Of a DNA stretch of 21,102 bases, positions 20,098 to 21,102 are shown one piece after another. Below the pieces are notes generated by a model. The model saw nothing but the letters and a program-made list of their open reading frames with translations. It was not told where the DNA came from and searched no databases. Numbering within the stretch: position 1 is the stretch's first letter; every line of letters starts with the position of its first letter. Made by a program: the position numbers and the translations under genes. Source of the stretch: a virus; the IMG/VR virus record IMGVR_UViG_3300010883_014311, positions 1-21,102 of that record. The stretch is one strand, 5' to 3'.

Positions 20098-20987
20098 TGG
20101 CTAAGAGGCAGATCATCCAGATTTGCGGCAAGGGTTACTCCGGGTCGTCCATCACCAACATGCTGTTCGATTCAGTCACCGGCGTTCGCGCGTTGGGAGA
20201 GTTCAACGGCAAAGCGAAGAACGACGTCTTCCCGTACCAACCTGACATTCCTTGCTACGCCGGGTGTGAGCGTTGTGATTTCTTCGACGGGGTTCACGAG
20301 AGCAAGACGCCTTACGGGGAGATGTTCGATCGATACCCGGATGCAAAGGTGCTGGTGGACTCGACCAAGCTCTGGCGTGTACTGGAAAAGTTCTCCAAGG
20401 CAGAGCCGTACTACGACTACATCCGCGTCCGCATCGTGAAGCTCCCGCACGCTTGGCTGCATTCGTCGATGACTCACAACGGCTGGGGCTGGGATGATCA
20501 GCCTCGAATGGAGAGCTTGATCAACAATTGGTTTGGCGTGCATCTCACGCAAGTCCCGACCCTGACGACGATCCTCTACCGCGACTTTATCGCTCAGCCT
20601 GATTTCTGGCTGGCTCATTGCATGGGTCTTCTGGGGTGGCCGAGAATCTATCGACGAGAACATTGGTGGCAAACCTCTTCGCACATCATCTCTGGCAACC
20701 TCGCTCTGAGGAACCAACAGACAAACCCAGAGTTCTTTGACACGGCTGACGCCGGGAAGTATCAGGGCCTGAAGCACACGCTGTTTGTGGACCGCGCGTG
20801 GCGAGAGGACAAAGACTTCCTCAAAGTCGTCGCCCGCCTCTACGCGAAGAACTGGGACGAATACGAGGAACGTCTCAAAGACGTCGGCCTCTTCAACATG
20901 GATATGCTGGTGGACGATCTGGTGACCGACATGAAACTCTCGGATCGATTGCCCGCCGTACAAGGGGAGCCTGTTTTCGATGGATGA
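20097..20987 (+). CDS. Sulfotransferase-like protein
   Basis: The 296-residue protein most likely starts at ATG 20097, overlapping the previous TGA, with GAGGA 9 bases upstream; in-frame ATG 20091 and GTG 20094 are alternatives. The start QIICQ-type strand leads to GKGYSGSSITNMLF (residues 11-24), matching the sulfotransferase phosphosulfate loop. GEFNG (34-38), the Cys group CYAGCERC (53-60) and VLVDSTK (85-91) match the GEl, CsCG-C and DsSK elements of bacterial sulfotransferases. A later Tyr/Trp-rich part (WQTSSHIISGN, LFVDRAWRED) is consistent with the acceptor half. The predicted reaction is PAPS-dependent sulfation of a sugar or small molecule. It differs clearly from the enzyme at 13926, so it is a second, separate gene. 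Confidence 0.65.
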   Translation: MAKRQIIQICGKGYSGSSITNMLFDSVTGVRALGEFNGKAKNDVFPYQPDIPCYAGCERCDFFDGVHESKTPYGEMFDRYPDAKVLVDSTKLWRVLEKFSKAEPYYDYIRVRIVKLPHAWLHSSMTHNGWGWDDQPRMESLINNWFGVHLTQVPTLTTILYRDFIAQPDFWLAHCMGLLGWPRIYRREHWWQTSSHIISGNLALRNQQTNPEFFDTADAGKYQGLKHTLFVDRAWREDKDFLKVVARLYAKNWDEYEERLKDVGLFNMDMLVDDLVTDMKLSDRLPAVQGEPVFDG

Positions 20988-21102
20988 ATCGACAACTCTC
21001 GACCCGGACGTGGGGCCTGCTTACGGCACGGGGCCGAGCATGGAAACTGCCTACGTCATCCCGCCGATGAGGGGTCCGTCAGCGGAGTGTCTCCGGGAAG
21101 CG
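20980..21102 (+). CDS. N-terminal part of an unknown protein (cut by window edge)
   Basis: ATG 20980 overlaps the previous gene by 8 bases, with GGGGAG 10 bases upstream; the frame stays open for 41 codons to the window end. The visible part is Pro/Gly/Thr-rich and disordered, with YVIPPMRGPSAECLRE. The PPM core recurs in other proteins here. A competing ATG at 20984 in another frame gives only 28 residues. No family recognised. Confidence 0.55.
   Translation, partial: MDESTTLDPDVGPAYGTGPSMETAYVIPPMRGPSAECLREA

Noticed and set aside
20172-20963. Long minus-strand open frame (263 codons)
   Set aside because: It is the antisense shadow of the sulfotransferase-like gene, which has family motifs and a coupled start.

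Overview
The window is a densely packed, almost entirely plus-strand stretch of a tailed-phage genome (or a prophage/environmental viral contig). The diagnostic genes are a large terminase (TerL) interrupted by an intein, a portal protein of the T4 gp20 type directly downstream, a flavin-dependent thymidylate synthase (ThyX), a DUF3310 protein, a free-standing HNH endonuclease and many short unknown ORFs linked by start/stop overlaps. The portal type points to a contractile-tailed (myovirus-like) phage with a medium-to-large genome. The DNA looks moderately GC-rich. The sequence does not identify the host; a planctomycete or other environmental bacterium is possible but is only a guess. No tail genes, capsid protein, prohead protease, tRNA, CRISPR array or insertion sequence is recognisable.

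Layout. 1-1327: end of an unknown gene, a Mor-like helix-turn-helix protein and a zinc-finger protein in the usual small-terminase position. 1281-5929: TerL, with a 374-residue HNH-bearing intein placed just before the Walker A loop, and the portal. 5929-7662: an HU/IHF-like protein, several unknown small proteins and a two-helix membrane protein. 7659-9926: a probable GT-B-type glycosyltransferase, a small SEC-C-like metal-binding protein and a GT-A glycosyltransferase. 9940-12234: unknown proteins, one behind a candidate promoter. 12224-14651: a GT2-like glycosyltransferase, a Pro/Gly-rich protein with a tandem GDGGG repeat, and a sulfotransferase, closely packed. 14644-16699: a small helical protein, ThyX and an HNH protein. 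16701-19088: two candidate promoters with TTGACT boxes, and small proteins including DUF3310. 19102-19658: a short minus-strand island of two basic proteins. 19761-21102: plus-strand genes resume with a zinc-ribbon protein, a very acidic 56-residue protein not obvious from a length-filtered ORF search, a second sulfotransferase-like protein and the start of another gene.

How the genes fit together. TerL and portal form the DNA-packaging motor. ThyX and DUF3310 suggest control of the thymidine nucleotide supply. The striking theme is five candidate glycan-handling enzymes (three glycosyltransferases, two sulfotransferases) mixed with packaging and small unknown genes. My main hypothesis is that the phage builds a sulfated glycan, possibly on its own virion surface, with the Pro/Gly-rich protein as one candidate acceptor. 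A second cross-cutting signal is a short PPM-centred peptide recurring in the disordered parts of otherwise unrelated proteins, twice with an identical 14-base DNA word. All function calls come from reading motifs by eye; no database search was possible.
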